Positions 18,947 to 19,108 of a stretch of DNA of 19,108 nucleotides are shown here, piece after piece. A model generated the notes under the pieces. It saw only the letters and a program-made list of their open reading frames with translations, searched no databases and was not told where the DNA came from. The DNA is from Rhodospirillaceae bacterium (lineage in GTDB: Bacteria > Pseudomonadota > Alphaproteobacteria > UBA8366 > GCA-2717185). Every line of letters starts with the position of its first letter. Positions within the stretch are counted from its first letter, which is position 1. The translations under genes and the position numbers were made by a program. The stretch lies in NCBI GenBank assembly GCA_002717185.1, contig PBDC01000008.1, forward strand, positions 48,602-67,709, read 5' to 3'.

Positions 18947-18966
18947 GTTCATAACGGTTCATGACG
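18947..18966 (+). repeat. Tandem direct repeats GTTCATAACG / GTTCATGACG
   Basis: Two 10-bp units follow each other without a spacer and differ at one base; a third partial unit (TTTCA) follows. CCCCC (18938-18942) and GGGGG (18975-18979) flank them as an inverted pair. Their location 40 nt from the tRNA remnant suggests arm-type recombinase or excisionase sites. Confidence 0.6.
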
Positions 18967-19059
18967 TTTCACTTGGGGGTATCCAGACTGGAGTTCGGAC
19001 CTGAGTCCAAAACTTTGAAATCGCATAAAGTCCCTGACTTAATGCAATCGGATCCACTC

Positions 19060-19089
19060 TAAAATAGGGTGCCGATTTTAAGGTTTTTT
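19060..19089 (+). terminator. Weak terminator-like dyad with T-run
   Basis: TAAAAT (19060-19065) and ATTTTA (19075-19080) form an inverted pair, with GG/CC inside around a GTG loop and one mismatch. AGG and a run of T follow at 19081-19089. The stem is AT-rich, so termination would be inefficient; it may serve the plus strand or simply be a chance dyad. Confidence 0.25.
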
Positions 19090-19108
19090 ACGCAGGAATT
19101 TGGCAAGA

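Larger units (their letters stand above)
18908..19108. mobile_element. Terminal part of a presumed integrated element (continues off right edge)
   Basis: The sequence beyond the tRNA-Asp remnant has no recognisable gene. It does have a dense set of short repeats: TGAGG-N5-CCTCA at 18915-18929, two tandem copies of GTTCATRACG at 18947-18966, TCCAG-A-CTGGA at 18982-18992 and GGAC-CTGA-GTCC at 18997-19008. Such arrangements are found at ends bound by integrase and excisionase. Composition is more AT-rich than the genes to the left. No integrase is visible, so this assignment rests on the tRNA remnant. At the very edge a minus-strand frame could end at 19078, but only about ten codons are in view. 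Confidence 0.5.

Noticed and set aside
19078..19108. C-terminus of a minus-strand gene ending at 19078
   Set aside because: Only about ten codons are in the window, which is too few to support a gene, though the frame is compatible.

Overview
The window is a bacterial chromosome segment, almost certainly from an alphaproteobacterium. The evidence is the 14-gene nuoA-N cluster with separate nuoC and nuoD, a short NuoG (688 residues), close sequence resemblance to mitochondrial-type complex I subunits, and the gene order nuoN-birA-coaX-rnj, which is familiar from that class. A member of the Rhodospirillales or a relative is plausible but cannot be fixed by eye. Every gene supported here lies on the minus strand, so transcription runs from high to low coordinates.

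Region 1 (16171 down to 2068) encodes complete respiratory complex I (NADH:quinone oxidoreductase). The subunits are the NADH/FMN module (NuoE, F, G), the connecting quinone-site module (NuoB, C, D, I) and the membrane proton-pumping arm (NuoA, H, J, K, L, M, N). All expected Fe-S ligands and the main proton-path acidic and lysine residues that I looked for are present. Gaps between genes are 39 nt or less and many genes overlap, so this reads as one operon. A plausible sigma70-type promoter lies about 120 nt upstream of nuoA, and a perfect 6-bp hairpin abuts the nuoA ribosome-binding site.

Region 2 (2052 down to 1) continues without a break into birA (biotin-protein ligase without a DNA-binding domain), coaX (type III pantothenate kinase) and the N-terminal 177 codons of a ribonuclease J, which runs off the left edge. 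The last gene starts at 531 and overlaps coaX by four bases.

Region 3 (18651 down to 16558) holds two genes that probably form a small separate unit: a CmcJ/NvfI-like putative Fe(II)/2-oxoglutarate oxygenase with a long N-terminal part, followed by a 2-keto-4-pentenoate hydratase-family enzyme. A perfect TATAAT lies upstream of the first gene. Their substrates are unknown.

Region 4 (18858 to 19108) begins with a 50-nt remnant of a tRNA-Asp(GUC) gene: the anticodon arm through CCA, with the acceptor 5' strand and D-arm missing. Beyond it lie tandem direct repeats and several short dyads and no recognisable gene. This is the expected picture of the far attachment site of an element integrated into tRNA-Asp, with the element extending off the right edge. 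I regard this junction and the oxygenase/hydratase pair as the items most worth a second look. I found no CRISPR array, no insertion sequence and no clearly new multi-gene system in the window.
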